This document shows positions 35,430 to 44,237 of a stretch of 64,000 nucleotides of DNA, piece by piece (position 1 is the stretch's first letter; every line of letters starts with the position of its first letter). The stretch is from Bacteroides sp. (GTDB lineage Bacteria; Bacteroidota; Bacteroidia; Bacteroidales; Bacteroidaceae), in NCBI RefSeq assembly GCF_030151085.1, contig NZ_JASLER010000060.1, forward strand, positions 48,895-112,894, given 5' to 3'. The notes under the pieces were generated by a model, which worked only from the letters and a program-made list of their open reading frames with translations, did not search any database and was not told the origin of the DNA. Made by a program: the position numbers and the translations under genes.

Positions 35430-38400
35430 TTAGAAGCCAAATGATAATCCAAAAGAAAATGTACGAGGCAACGGATAAGGATATCCTAATCCTTCAGGAT
35501 CGGCACCTGTATAACCAGTAATTGTAAACAAGTTCTGAGCTTGGAAATAAATACGGGCATGTTGCATTTTCATTTTATCAAGAATACTTTTGGGAAGTGT
35601 ATAGCCTAAAGTCAGGCTCTTCAGTTTAATATAAGAACCATCTTCAATATAAAATTGAGAAACTTCATGTTCATTATTACTATTGAGGGTAGTCAGTGCA
35701 GGTACATTACTATTATATACACCTGTTTTCTCAAAATTCTCATAAGCATGCATAGCATCGAGTAAGCGTGTAGAGTGATTACCGCTCCAACATTGGAATA
35801 AATCAGTATAATACTTAGAATTATTATAAGCATCACGAATCATTCCATTAAAGAACATACTAAGGTCAAAACCTTTCCAAGATGCACCAAGATTTAATCC
35901 ACCAATTACCTTCGGATTATCAGAACCAAGCCATACACGGTCATTCGTATTGATAACACCATTACCATCAGCATCTACATATTTAATACGTCCTACACCG
36001 GGAGCACCAAACTGTACATCATATTTTGCCTTATATTCGTCTACTTCCTGCTGAGTACGGAATACACCATCTGTCTTAAAGCCCATCCATGAACCGAATG
36101 GCTGACCTACCAAGGTTTTGTTTACACCATTACCTCCACCATAAGTATAATAGATTTCCTGTGTCAAATCCGTCACTTCATTTTTATAGTAAGAAAGGTT
36201 GAATGCTATATCATACTTAAAATCTTTGATCTCATCTCTCCAGGTTAAAGACATTTCAAAGCCCTTATTGCTCATTGTACCACCATTATACCAACAATAT
36301 CCGCCTTCACCAATTACTGCGATATAGGGTTTCTCAACAAGCATATCGCGTGTCTCCTTATCAAAATAATCGATAGAAGCTCCTAAACGTCCATTCAGGA
36401 AAGCTGCGTCTATACCAACATTAAACTGTCTTGTACTCTCCCATTTTAAAGCAGGATTGGTTGATCTCACTTTATAACCGCCGGGAGAAAGTGTTGTGCC
36501 ATCACCATTCATATTATAACTTGCATCTTTTAAACTGATAAGATACTTAGTGTAAGGAGCCTCATCATCAATAATGTCATTACCATTTATACCCCAAGAT
36601 GCACGTAATTTCAAATCTGACAACCAGTTCTTCGTTGATTCCATAAACTTCTCACTTGAGATACGCCAACCAGCAGAAACTGATGGGAAATAACCGGTAT
36701 TATTACCTTTTGCCAAACGTGAAGAAGCATCACGACGTAAGGTAACAGAGGCCAAATAACGTCCTTCATAATCATAGTTCACTTTTCCGAAATAAGATAC
36801 CATGGCATAGTTGGAAGCATCAGCACCCACATTTTTTCCGGCAGTAACTCCATTTAGATAAATATAATCTTCATCTTCAACGGCTAATCCTGTACCATAT
36901 CCGAACATTGATTCACCATGGTTCTTCTTGGCTTCAGTTGCAAGAAGTGCAGTCAGATTATTCTTCCCAAATGTTTTATTGTAAGTAACGGTATTAGTCC
37001 ATACCCAGTCAAGTCTTTTTTTGGATGATTGCGTCAATTTGTTAACTTCATCACGTGCCCAAGCAGCTTCGAAAACCTTATTCGATTCGTCGTAGTAGTT
37101 CATACCAAAATTTGTACGTAGAACTAGATCTTTCAATGGTTCGATTTCAAGGAATGCATTACCAAAAATGCGCCAGTACTCATGGTTGTTTCTTTTTTCA
37201 TTCTCAAGCAAGCGAGCCATATTAGGAGCATCTCCCAAAACATCGTTAATTGCATCATTATATCCGCCTTCTTCATCGTACACGGATTTTGCAGGATGTT
37301 GTTTAATGGCATTTTCATCCACGCCAGCCGGACTAAGAGTTTGTGTCCAACGATTTATAGCAACATTCTCACCGATACGTAAACGATTATTCAAAAATTG
37401 ATAATTGGAACTAATGCGAGTATTAATGCGCTGAAAATTAGTATTCTTAACCATACCGTCATGATCAAGATAGTTCAATGCCAATGAAAAAGAACCATTA
37501 TCAGAGCCTTTTGAAAGAGTAGCACTATAGTTCTGCATCAAAGCAGTCTGATAAATGACATCACGCCAGTTGGTATCAACAGCATGTACTTTTGTATTAT
37601 TCAACCCTATATAATCTTGGAGCTTGGGAGTAGTACCATTTCCATAAATCTCACTACTGGGAGTTGCACCATTGTTAGCATATTTATAAGCAGACCAATA
37701 AGTTTGTCCCCATTCATCTGCATTCAACATATCAAAGCCACATTGGTAGGTTTGCAAGGTAAGCGACATGTCAAAATCGACCCGGGTTTCTCCTTTTTTA
37801 GCACGTTTAGTAGTGATGATGATAACGCCATTGGCAGCCTGTGCACCGTAGATTGAAGCAGAAGCTGCATCTTTCAATACTTGAATAGATTCTACATCAT
37901 TAGAAGAAAGAATAGATGCGATGTTTTCACGAGTCATTACTCCGTCAATAACATAAAGTGGAGAATTGGCATCATTACGGAAAGAAGATTTTCCACGAAT
38001 TAAAGTTGAAGTATTACCACCTCCGGGAGCCCCATCTGTAGTAATGTTCATTCCTGATACACGTCCCTGTAAACTCGACAAGACGTTACCTGTAGGAATA
38101 TCAGCTACATCTTTCATCTTCACAACAGCAACAGAACCCGTCAGACTGGCTTTCTTTTCAGACATATAACCTGTAACAACGACTTCATCAATCATTTTGG
38201 AATCTTCTACCAAATCTATACGCAAAGTTGGTTGTGCCTTTACTGTTACAGTTTTATATCCTATATAGGACACAGTTAATGTAGCACCGGAAGCCACTGA
38301 AAGAGTAAAGTTGCCATCAATGTCCGTTATGGCTCCATTACTGCTCGAGCCTACTTCCAATACAGAGGCACCAATGATAGCATCTCCAGTCGATTTCTCA

Positions 38401-38501
38401 ACAACAGTACCTTTCACTTGAATTTGCTGGGCAAATGAAGTAATACCCGCAAAGAGAAGCACAATTAATGTGCATAGTCTGAGACTAATGTTTTTCAACA
38501 T
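35430..38501 (-). CDS. susC: SusC-like TonB-dependent oligosaccharide transporter
   Basis: The 1023-aa outer-membrane transporter has a signal peptide (about 1-24) and a carboxypeptidase-regulatory-like domain (about 28-105, VKGTVVEKSTGDAIIGASV). The plug follows (about 115-230, with the SusC motif SLQGRVSGMNI and YVIDGV), then a 22-strand barrel ending in the aromatic LSFGF. It imports fructan oligosaccharides using the proton-motive force via TonB. It is the first gene of the PUL. The fructan specificity is inferred from the three GH32 genes and the BT1754-like HTCS. Confidence 0.96.
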   Translation of the reverse strand: MLKNISLRLCTLIVLLFAGITSFAQQIQVKGTVVEKSTGDAIIGASVLEVGSSSNGAITDIDGNFTLSVASGATLTVSYIGYKTVTVKAQPTLRIDLVEDSKMIDEVVVTGYMSEKKASLTGSVAVVKMKDVADIPTGNVLSSLQGRVSGMNITTDGAPGGGNTSTLIRGKSSFRNDANSPLYVIDGVMTRENIASILSSNDVESIQVLKDAASASIYGAQAANGVIIITTKRAKKGETRVDFDMSLTLQTYQCGFDMLNADEWGQTYWSAYKYANNGATPSSEIYGNGTTPKLQDYIGLNNTKVHAVDTNWRDVIYQTALMQNYSATLSKGSDNGSFSLALNYLDHDGMVKNTNFQRINTRISSNYQFLNNRLRIGENVAINRWTQTLSPAGVDENAIKQHPAKSVYDEEGGYNDAINDVLGDAPNMARLLENEKRNNHEYWRIFGNAFLEIEPLKDLVLRTNFGMNYYDESNKVFEAAWARDEVNKLTQSSKKRLDWVWTNTVTYNKTFGKNNLTALLATEAKKNHGESMFGYGTGLAVEDEDYIYLNGVTAGKNVGADASNYAMVSYFGKVNYDYEGRYLASVTLRRDASSRLAKGNNTGYFPSVSAGWRISSEKFMESTKNWLSDLKLRASWGINGNDIIDDEAPYTKYLISLKDASYNMNGDGTTLSPGGYKVRSTNPALKWESTRQFNVGIDAAFLNGRLGASIDYFDKETRDMLVEKPYIAVIGEGGYCWYNGGTMSNKGFEMSLTWRDEIKDFKYDIAFNLSYYKNEVTDLTQEIYYTYGGGNGVNKTLVGQPFGSWMGFKTDGVFRTQQEVDEYKAKYDVQFGAPGVGRIKYVDADGNGVINTNDRVWLGSDNPKVIGGLNLGASWKGFDLSMFFNGMIRDAYNNSKYYTDLFQCWSGNHSTRLLDAMHAYENFEKTGVYNSNVPALTTLNSNNEHEVSQFYIEDGSYIKLKSLTLGYTLPKSILDKMKMQHARIYFQAQNLFTITGYTGADPEGLGYPYPLPRTFSFGLSFGF

Positions 38502-38859
38502 ACTTGCTTATTAGTTTAAAGTTTATAATAAATCTATTTTCTCAACTCCTATTGAGTTTTGTCTTTGCAAAAGTAGATGAAAGGAGTATTAGCCTATATA
38601 AAAAATGTTTCAAAAGGTGTTATTTTTGATACATCATCGTTTATAGCACCTTCTAAAGACGATATTTAGGAGGAAATTCTTAAAAAAATGACTTCGATTA
38701 ATCAAATAAAAACAGACGGTAAGCAGAACGGATACAGTTTACACAGAACCCGTACTACCCAAAAGAAGAAAAAACATTGAATCTATCTTAGTGGGTGATG
38801 AGAATAATTCTAAATAGTTAATTATAGTGAGATCAATTATAGGTAAATATAGATAATCA
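38502..38859. promoter_or_regulatory. PUL control region upstream of susC
   Basis: On the minus strand TACTTTTG (38575-38568) matches TAnnTTTG and lies 67 nt before the susC ATG. There is no TTTG -33 element at proper spacing, as expected for an activator-dependent promoter. The HTCS binding site should lie just upstream (about 38590-38700) but I cannot identify a clear repeat. The remainder is AT-rich with no further feature. Confidence 0.5.
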
Positions 38860-39708
38860 CTACTTAAACTCAAACTGAGCCGCACACTGATATCCCTCTT
38901 CATACAACTCTGTCAGTTTCTTGATGTCTCGCTCTATGCGGTCTACTACTATTGGTTTCAAAGGACGAATCACAGTTATTTCTCCCGCATCCTCCATACG
39001 TTCTACTAATTCAAGTTGCTCATTGTAAGCACGACAACGGTGACCAAGTGCCTCGCGTACTTTAGGGTATTTTCTATATAAAAAAGAAGGTATCTTAATA
39101 TCTTTTGCTTCTTTTCTATAGCCACGATTGCGAGTCAACACTACCACATTATTAATATACCCATCTTCACAAGCATGCATTAGCGGAATACTATCCACAA
39201 TACCACCGTCGAGCATAGGTACTTCATCAACATAGGCTATAGGGCACACAAATGGTAAACTACTCGATGCACGAGCTATATCAATAACACGATCTTTATC
39301 TTGTTTTTCCTCAAAATAGTTAGCTTCACCAGTCAAACAATTAGTAGTTACCATGACATAACGTTCGGGACAATTAAAATAGGCTTCGTAATCATAAGGC
39401 AATATATGCTCGGGAAATTCCTGAAACAAGAGATCGAAATCTATAATATTGCGCTTCTTCAGCAAGTACTTCAATCCGATATAATTGTACTTCTCCAACA
39501 AGTCTATATTACTATATTTGGCACGACCACGCTGGCCGGACATATATGAGAGTCCATTACATGCTCCGGCACTTACACCTATTGCATAAGGGAAACGTAT
39601 TCCCCTATCCATAAAACTATCGAGCACGCCACAAGTGAAGACGCCACGCATACCACCACCTTCAAGTACCAGACCTGTATAATCATTCAAACGTATTAAT
39701 TTCTTCAT
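38860..39708 (-). CDS. patatin-like phospholipase (YjjU-like)
   Basis: About 282 aa, cytoplasmic. The Ser-Asp dyad of the patatin fold is complete: glycine-rich oxyanion loop EGGGMRGVF, nucleophile elbow GVSAGACNG, and DGGIVDSIP with the catalytic Asp. The C-terminal region (YRKYPKVREALGHRCRAYNEQLELVE) is typical of the YjjU/DUF6363 group. It hydrolyses acyl esters, and the natural lipid substrate is unknown. I prefer ATG 39708 (MKKLIRLND) over 39717. It is monocistronic and divergent from the peptidase gene. Confidence 0.88.
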   Translation of the reverse strand: MKKLIRLNDYTGLVLEGGGMRGVFTCGVLDSFMDRGIRFPYAIGVSAGACNGLSYMSGQRGRAKYSNIDLLEKYNYIGLKYLLKKRNIIDFDLLFQEFPEHILPYDYEAYFNCPERYVMVTTNCLTGEANYFEEKQDKDRVIDIARASSSLPFVCPIAYVDEVPMLDGGIVDSIPLMHACEDGYINNVVVLTRNRGYRKEAKDIKIPSFLYRKYPKVREALGHRCRAYNEQLELVERMEDAGEITVIRPLKPIVVDRIERDIKKLTELYEEGYQCAAQFEFK

Positions 39709-39800
39709 AAGTGTCACAATTAACGCTCCAAAGATAGCTTTTGTTTACGAAATTCTATTTATATTTGCGGTTACAACTATAAATTAATAACACTTTTATC

Positions 39801-41003
39801 ATGATGAAAAATTTAATTCTTATTGCTGCTCTTGGTATGTTGAGCCTCAATGCCGGAGCAAAAGACAAAGCTAAGGATAAAACAAAACAAGAACAAGGCT
39901 TCGTTTTTACAACCGTAAAAGCTAATCCTATTACCTCCGTAAAGAACCAAAATCGTTCAAGTACGTGCTGGAGCTTCTCAACCATCGGTTTCCTGGAAAG
40001 CGAACTATTGCGTATGGGCAAGGGGGATTATGATCTTTCTGAAATGTTCGTTGTACACCACACCATGATAGACCGTGCCCAAAACTACGTGCGTTACCAC
40101 GGAGACAGTTCTTTTGCTCCCGGCGGAAGTGCTTACGACGTAGTCTATTGCCTCAAAAATTATGGAATGGTACCTCAGGAAATAATGCCGGGCATCATGT
40201 ATGGTGACACATTGCCCGTACACAACGAATTGGATGCCGTTGCCGGAGCTTACACCGATGCCATTGCCAAAGGCAGACTAACCAAACTGACCCCAGTATG
40301 GAAAAAAGGTCTTTCAGCTATCTATGATACATACCTTGGTCAGTGCCCGGAAAAATTCTCTTATAAAGGTAAGGAATATACTCCGCTAACATTCGCAGCA
40401 TCTCTCGGATTGAATCCGGATGATTACATATCGCTGACTTCTTTCACTCATCATCCCTTCTACACCGAAGCAAATATTGAAGTACCCGACAACTGGCGCA
40501 ACGAAACTTCATGGAACTTGCCGTTAGATGAATTTATGGCTGTTATTGAAAACGCTGTAAACAACGGTTATACTGTAGCTTGGGGAAGTGACGTAAGCGA
40601 ACAAGGATTTACTCGTGACGGTATCGCAGTGATGCCCGACGCAGCCCGTGGTGCTGAACTTACCGGTTCGGACATGGCTCGCTGGACAGGAATGAAAGAA
40701 GAAGACAAGCGCAAAGAATTAACCTCTAAGCCTCTCCCTGAAATCAACGTTACACAAGAATTGCGTCAGGAAGGTTTTGATAATTGGCAAACTGGTGATG
40801 ACCACGGAATGCTTATCTATGGTATTGCCAAAGATCAAAACGGAAAACCTTACTTTATGGTGAAGAATTCTTGGGGAACTAATAGCAAATATAAAGGTAC
40901 TTGGTATGCTTCCAATGCATTTGTTGCTTACAAGACCATCAATATTCTGGTACATAAGGATGCAATCCCTGCTGAAATTGCTAAGAAGATCGGAATAAAA
41001 TAA
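39801..41003 (+). CDS. bleomycin-hydrolase-like cysteine aminopeptidase (C1B), exported
   Basis: The 400-aa C1-family peptidase has a signal peptide (LSLNAGA-KDK). The catalytic triad is visible: Cys in NRSSTCWSFSTIGFLE, His in DDHGMLIYGIA and Asn in VKNSWGTN. The spacing and the helical insert after the Cys match the bleomycin hydrolase/PepC group, but the secretion signal is unlike the cytoplasmic PepC of other bacteria. It probably trims peptides in the periplasm. ATG 39801 or 39804 is possible. It is monocistronic. Confidence 0.9.
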   Translation: MMKNLILIAALGMLSLNAGAKDKAKDKTKQEQGFVFTTVKANPITSVKNQNRSSTCWSFSTIGFLESELLRMGKGDYDLSEMFVVHHTMIDRAQNYVRYHGDSSFAPGGSAYDVVYCLKNYGMVPQEIMPGIMYGDTLPVHNELDAVAGAYTDAIAKGRLTKLTPVWKKGLSAIYDTYLGQCPEKFSYKGKEYTPLTFAASLGLNPDDYISLTSFTHHPFYTEANIEVPDNWRNETSWNLPLDEFMAVIENAVNNGYTVAWGSDVSEQGFTRDGIAVMPDAARGAELTGSDMARWTGMKEEDKRKELTSKPLPEINVTQELRQEGFDNWQTGDDHGMLIYGIAKDQNGKPYFMVKNSWGTNSKYKGTWYASNAFVAYKTINILVHKDAIPAEIAKKIGIK

Positions 41004-41010
41004 GAGAATA

Positions 41011-41050
41011 GTAATTAGTGATTGGCTGACACTTACAAGTCAATCACTAA
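41011..41050 (+). terminator. hairpin after the C1B peptidase gene
   Basis: TTAGTGATTG pairs with CAATCACTAA around a 15-16 nt loop, just after the stop codon. No T-run follows, so it may be a weak terminator or a stabiliser. Confidence 0.5.
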
Positions 41051-41139
41051 TCATACAAATCAGAAATTGTTTAAATTTCTAACTATTCAAATAAAAAGAT
41101 GTAACTATTTGATTATGAGTATACATGGATAATACCTAT

Positions 41140-41227
41140 TTCAGTCGTATACTTAAAGCAATTCAGTCGTATACTTAATCCATTTCAGTATACGACTGAA
41201 TTGCTTTAAGTATACGACCGAATATTA
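41140..41227. repeat. mini-palindrome array A3 (22-nt period, 4 units) forming a 36-bp hairpin
   Basis: Units start at 41140, 41162, 41184 and 41206, exactly 22 nt apart. The cores are TTCAGTCGTATACTTAA (units 1 and 2) and TTCAGTATACGACTGAA (unit 3). The loops of units 3 and 4 are the reverse complement of those in 1 and 2. As a result 41140-41175 pairs with 41187-41222 at 35 of 36 positions with an 11-nt loop. The array sits in a 469-nt gap between the peptidase gene and etfB. The rest of that gap holds only the etfB promoter. Confidence 0.92.
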
Positions 41228-41341
41228 CAGCCCGCTTTTTGTAAACAATATTACTTCCGAATGTAGCGACACTTTAAGCACCATCAAATCCCCTTCTTTT
41301 GCTCAAAAGTCGCCTAGTTGTGCATTTTTCGCTCCAAACTC

Positions 41342-41371
41342 TTGTCAGAACCAACACTTTGCGTAAATTTG
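41342..41371 (+). promoter_or_regulatory. promoter of the etf operon
   Basis: TTG at 41342-41344, a 19-nt spacer, then TAAATTTG at 41364-41371: a good -33/-7 pair. The etfB ATG lies 101 nt downstream, leaving a long leader of about 95 nt without an obvious structure. Confidence 0.7.
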
Positions 41372-41472
41372 CACGCTGATAATCAAGTTAACCGGATAAT
41401 TCAGTAGCAGGATACTACTACTCTGATTCCCGGTACTGACATGTAGAAATACTAATACTAATAATTAATAGC

Positions 41473-42366
41473 ATGAGTTTAAAAATTGTTGTATTGGCAA
41501 AACAAGTTCCTGACACACGTAACGTTGGGAAAGATGCCATGAAAGCCGACGGAACCATCAACCGTGCGGCACTCCCTGCCATCTTTAACCCCGAAGACCT
41601 GAACGCTCTTGAGCAGGCTCTCCGGTTGAAAGATGAACATCCGGGCTCTACCGTAACCATTCTGACTATGGGACCGGGACGTGCAGCCGAAGTTATCCGT
41701 GAAGGTATGTTCCGTGGTGCCGACAACGGCTATCTGCTGACTGACCGTGCTTTTGCCGGCGCAGATACCCTGGCTACTTCGTATGCCATCGCTACCGCTA
41801 TCAAGAAAATAGGCGATTGCGACATTATCGTAGGTGGTCGTCAAGCGATCGACGGTGATACGGCACAAGTAGGTCCTCAGGTTGCAGAAAAACTAGGATT
41901 AACACAAGTTACTTACGCCGAAGAAATTCTAAGCGTAGACAAAGCTGCCAAGAAAATTATCGTGAAGCGTCACATCGACGGTGGTGTAGAAACTGTAGAA
42001 GCTCCCCTGCCTATCGTTATTACCGTAAACGGAAGTGCAGCTCCCTGCCGCCCGCGTAACGCCAAATTAGTACAAAAGTACAAACGCGCACTCGGCGCCC
42101 AGGAAAAAGCAGCTATCACCAAAGAAGGTGAAGAACTTGCATACGCTGCACTTTATGAGAAATATCCCTATCTGAACATCACTGAGTGGAGTGTAGCCGA
42201 TGTATGTGGCGATCTCGCACAATGTGGTCTGAGCGGCTCACCCACAAAGGTAAAAGCCATTCAGAACATTTCGTTCCAAGCCAAAGAGAACAAAACACTG
42301 ACAGGCAGCGACCAGGATGTAGAAGATTTGATTGTTGAACTGTTAGCTAACCACACGATAGGATAA
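41473..42366 (+). CDS. etfB: electron transfer flavoprotein beta subunit
   Basis: The 297-aa protein has the EtfB fold: KIVVLAKQVPDTRNVG at the N-terminus, NPEDLNALEQALRLK, and the AMP/FAD-binding DIIVGGRQAIDGDTAQVGPQVAE. It forms a heterodimer with EtfA and passes electrons between the acyl-CoA dehydrogenase encoded downstream and a redox partner. It is the first gene of a four-gene operon, only 4 nt before etfA. Confidence 0.96.
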   Translation: MSLKIVVLAKQVPDTRNVGKDAMKADGTINRAALPAIFNPEDLNALEQALRLKDEHPGSTVTILTMGPGRAAEVIREGMFRGADNGYLLTDRAFAGADTLATSYAIATAIKKIGDCDIIVGGRQAIDGDTAQVGPQVAEKLGLTQVTYAEEILSVDKAAKKIIVKRHIDGGVETVEAPLPIVITVNGSAAPCRPRNAKLVQKYKRALGAQEKAAITKEGEELAYAALYEKYPYLNITEWSVADVCGDLAQCGLSGSPTKVKAIQNISFQAKENKTLTGSDQDVEDLIVELLANHTIG

Positions 42367-42370
42367 GATT

Positions 42371-43390
42371 ATGAATAATGTATTTGTATATTTAGAGATT
42401 GAAGGCACTACAGTTGCCGACGTCAGTCTTGAACTCTTGACCAAAGGTCGTAAATTGGCTAATCAATTGGGTTGCCAACTGGAAGCAGTTGCTGCCGGAA
42501 GTAATCTGGCAGGTATCGAAAAGCAAGTATTACCCTTCGGAGTAGACAAATTCCATATTTTCGATGCTCCGGGTTTATTCCCTTACACTTCTCTTCCCCA
42601 CTCTTCCGTCCTCATCAACCTTTTCAAAGAAGAACAACCTCAAATCTGTCTGATGGGTGCTACCGTTATCGGTCGTGACCTGGGTCCGCGCGTTTCTTCT
42701 GCCCTGACCAGTGGACTTACTGCCGATTGTACTTCTCTTGAAATCGGCGAACACGAAGATAAGAAGGAAGGAAAGACGTATGAAAATCTGTTGTATCAGA
42801 TTCGTCCCGCATTCGGTGGTAACATCGTTGCAACCATTGTAAACCCTGAACATCGTCCACAAATGGCGACTGTACGTGAGGGCGTAATGAAGAAAGAAAT
42901 TCTCGATGCTAATTATAAAGGTGAAGTCATCAACCATGACGTTGCAAAGTATGTTCCTGAAACAGACTATGTAGTTAAAGTTATCGACCGCCATATAGAA
43001 AAGGCAAAACACAACCTGAAAGGTTCTCCCATAGTTATTGCCGGTGGTTACGGTATGGGAAGCCGCGAGAACTTCAATATGTTGTTCGACCTGGCTAAAG
43101 AACTTCACGCCGAAGTGGGTGCCAGTCGTGCTGCCGTGGATGCCGGTTATGCCGATCACGACCGTCAAATCGGTCAGACGGGTGTTACAGTTCGTCCTAA
43201 ACTGTATATCGCTTGTGGTATCAGCGGACAAATCCAGCACATCGCCGGTATGCAGGAAAGCGGTATTATCATCTCCGTAAACAATGACGAGAATGCACCT
43301 ATTAATACCATTGCCGACTATGTTATCAATGGTACGATAGAAGAAGTCATCCCGAAGATGATTAAATACTATAAACAAAACAGTAAGTAA
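42371..43390 (+). CDS. etfA: electron transfer flavoprotein alpha subunit
   Basis: The 339-aa protein has the N-terminal Etf domain (VFVYLEIEGTTVADVSLELL) and the C-terminal FAD-binding domain, with VGASRAAVDAGYADHDRQIGQTG, KLYIACGISGQIQHIAGM and ISVNNDENAPI. It holds the electron-carrying FAD. It is tightly packed between etfB (4 nt) and the TonB-like gene (14 nt). Confidence 0.96.
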   Translation: MNNVFVYLEIEGTTVADVSLELLTKGRKLANQLGCQLEAVAAGSNLAGIEKQVLPFGVDKFHIFDAPGLFPYTSLPHSSVLINLFKEEQPQICLMGATVIGRDLGPRVSSALTSGLTADCTSLEIGEHEDKKEGKTYENLLYQIRPAFGGNIVATIVNPEHRPQMATVREGVMKKEILDANYKGEVINHDVAKYVPETDYVVKVIDRHIEKAKHNLKGSPIVIAGGYGMGSRENFNMLFDLAKELHAEVGASRAAVDAGYADHDRQIGQTGVTVRPKLYIACGISGQIQHIAGMQESGIIISVNNDENAPINTIADYVINGTIEEVIPKMIKYYKQNSK

Positions 43391-43404
43391 TAATCGGGGT
43401 AATC

Positions 43405-44226
43405 ATGAAAGGATTGATTCTTACACTCTTTCTTCTTTCTACTATTGCTTCTGCATTTGCTCAAGAGAAGATTTGGTTAGACAAAAGCTATAAATGGACT
43501 AACGATTCTACTCAAGCTATCAAATATGCCCTTATCTCCGAAGAAGATAAGAAACATATCAAAGTAGAAGAATTTACTATAGATGGGCAGAAGAAAGAAA
43601 TCTGGCATTTCTCGAAATATGGAAATACTCCAAGTAAGAGGATACGAGAAGGTTTGCATACAGTAGTTTATGCAAATGGTAAGGACAGTCTAACAGAAGT
43701 ATATAATGACAATCGTATTGAAGGACAAGTCATGGTTTATTATCCTGACGGCTCAATTCAACTTGCGCAAAGTTACAAAGACGGACGTTTAAACGGAAAG
43801 TTTCTGCAATATTACCCTGATGGAAAGCTCCGCAGAGAGGAATATTATTCAGAAAACCAATGTACCGATGGAAAGCTTTTCGACAAAGATGGAAATGAGA
43901 TAGCACATCAACCTTATATAATATATCCATCATTCCCTGGTGGAATAGAAAATTTAATGAAGTTGTTAGCTGGTATCATTCAATATCCGGAAAGAGCTAT
44001 GAAAAGAAAAACAGAAGGAAGAGTTATCATACAGTTCATTGTAAATGAGAAAGGCAGTATGGAATTCCCCGAAGTAATTCAATCAGTAAGCTATGACATT
44101 GACAAAGAAGCAATACGAGCTTTCAAAGCTATTGCAGAAGTCTATCGATGGTCACCCGGTTATCAGGATGGAGAAGCAAAGCGAGTTAAATATACAATAC
44201 CTCTATATTTCAGAATACCCCAATAA
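43405..44226 (+). CDS. secreted MORN/YwqK-repeat protein with TonB C-terminal domain
   Basis: The 273-aa protein has a signal peptide (ASAFA-QEKI). A central run of MORN/YwqK-like repeats follows (GQVMVYYPDGSIQLAQSY, NGKFLQYYPDGKLRREEYY, about 105-160). A TonB C-terminal fold closes it (FPGGIENLMKLLAGIIQYPERAMKRKTEGRVIIQFIV, about 180-273). TonB proteins energise outer-membrane transporters, but this one has no N-terminal transmembrane anchor or Pro-rich linker, so it is probably a periplasmic TonB-like protein. It is embedded between etfA and the acyl-CoA dehydrogenase gene with gaps of 14 and 11 nt, an unexpected partner for soluble electron-transfer genes. Confidence 0.85.
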   Translation: MKGLILTLFLLSTIASAFAQEKIWLDKSYKWTNDSTQAIKYALISEEDKKHIKVEEFTIDGQKKEIWHFSKYGNTPSKRIREGLHTVVYANGKDSLTEVYNDNRIEGQVMVYYPDGSIQLAQSYKDGRLNGKFLQYYPDGKLRREEYYSENQCTDGKLFDKDGNEIAHQPYIIYPSFPGGIENLMKLLAGIIQYPERAMKRKTEGRVIIQFIVNEKGSMEFPEVIQSVSYDIDKEAIRAFKAIAEVYRWSPGYQDGEAKRVKYTIPLYFRIPQ

Positions 44227-44237
44227 ATAACAAGAAT

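Noticed and set aside
41140..41227. Simple Rho-independent terminator
   Set aside because: No T-run follows on either strand and the stem is composed of regular 22-nt units.
42575..43378. 267-codon minus-strand frame
   Set aside because: It is antisense to etfA with no independent start signal or family motif.
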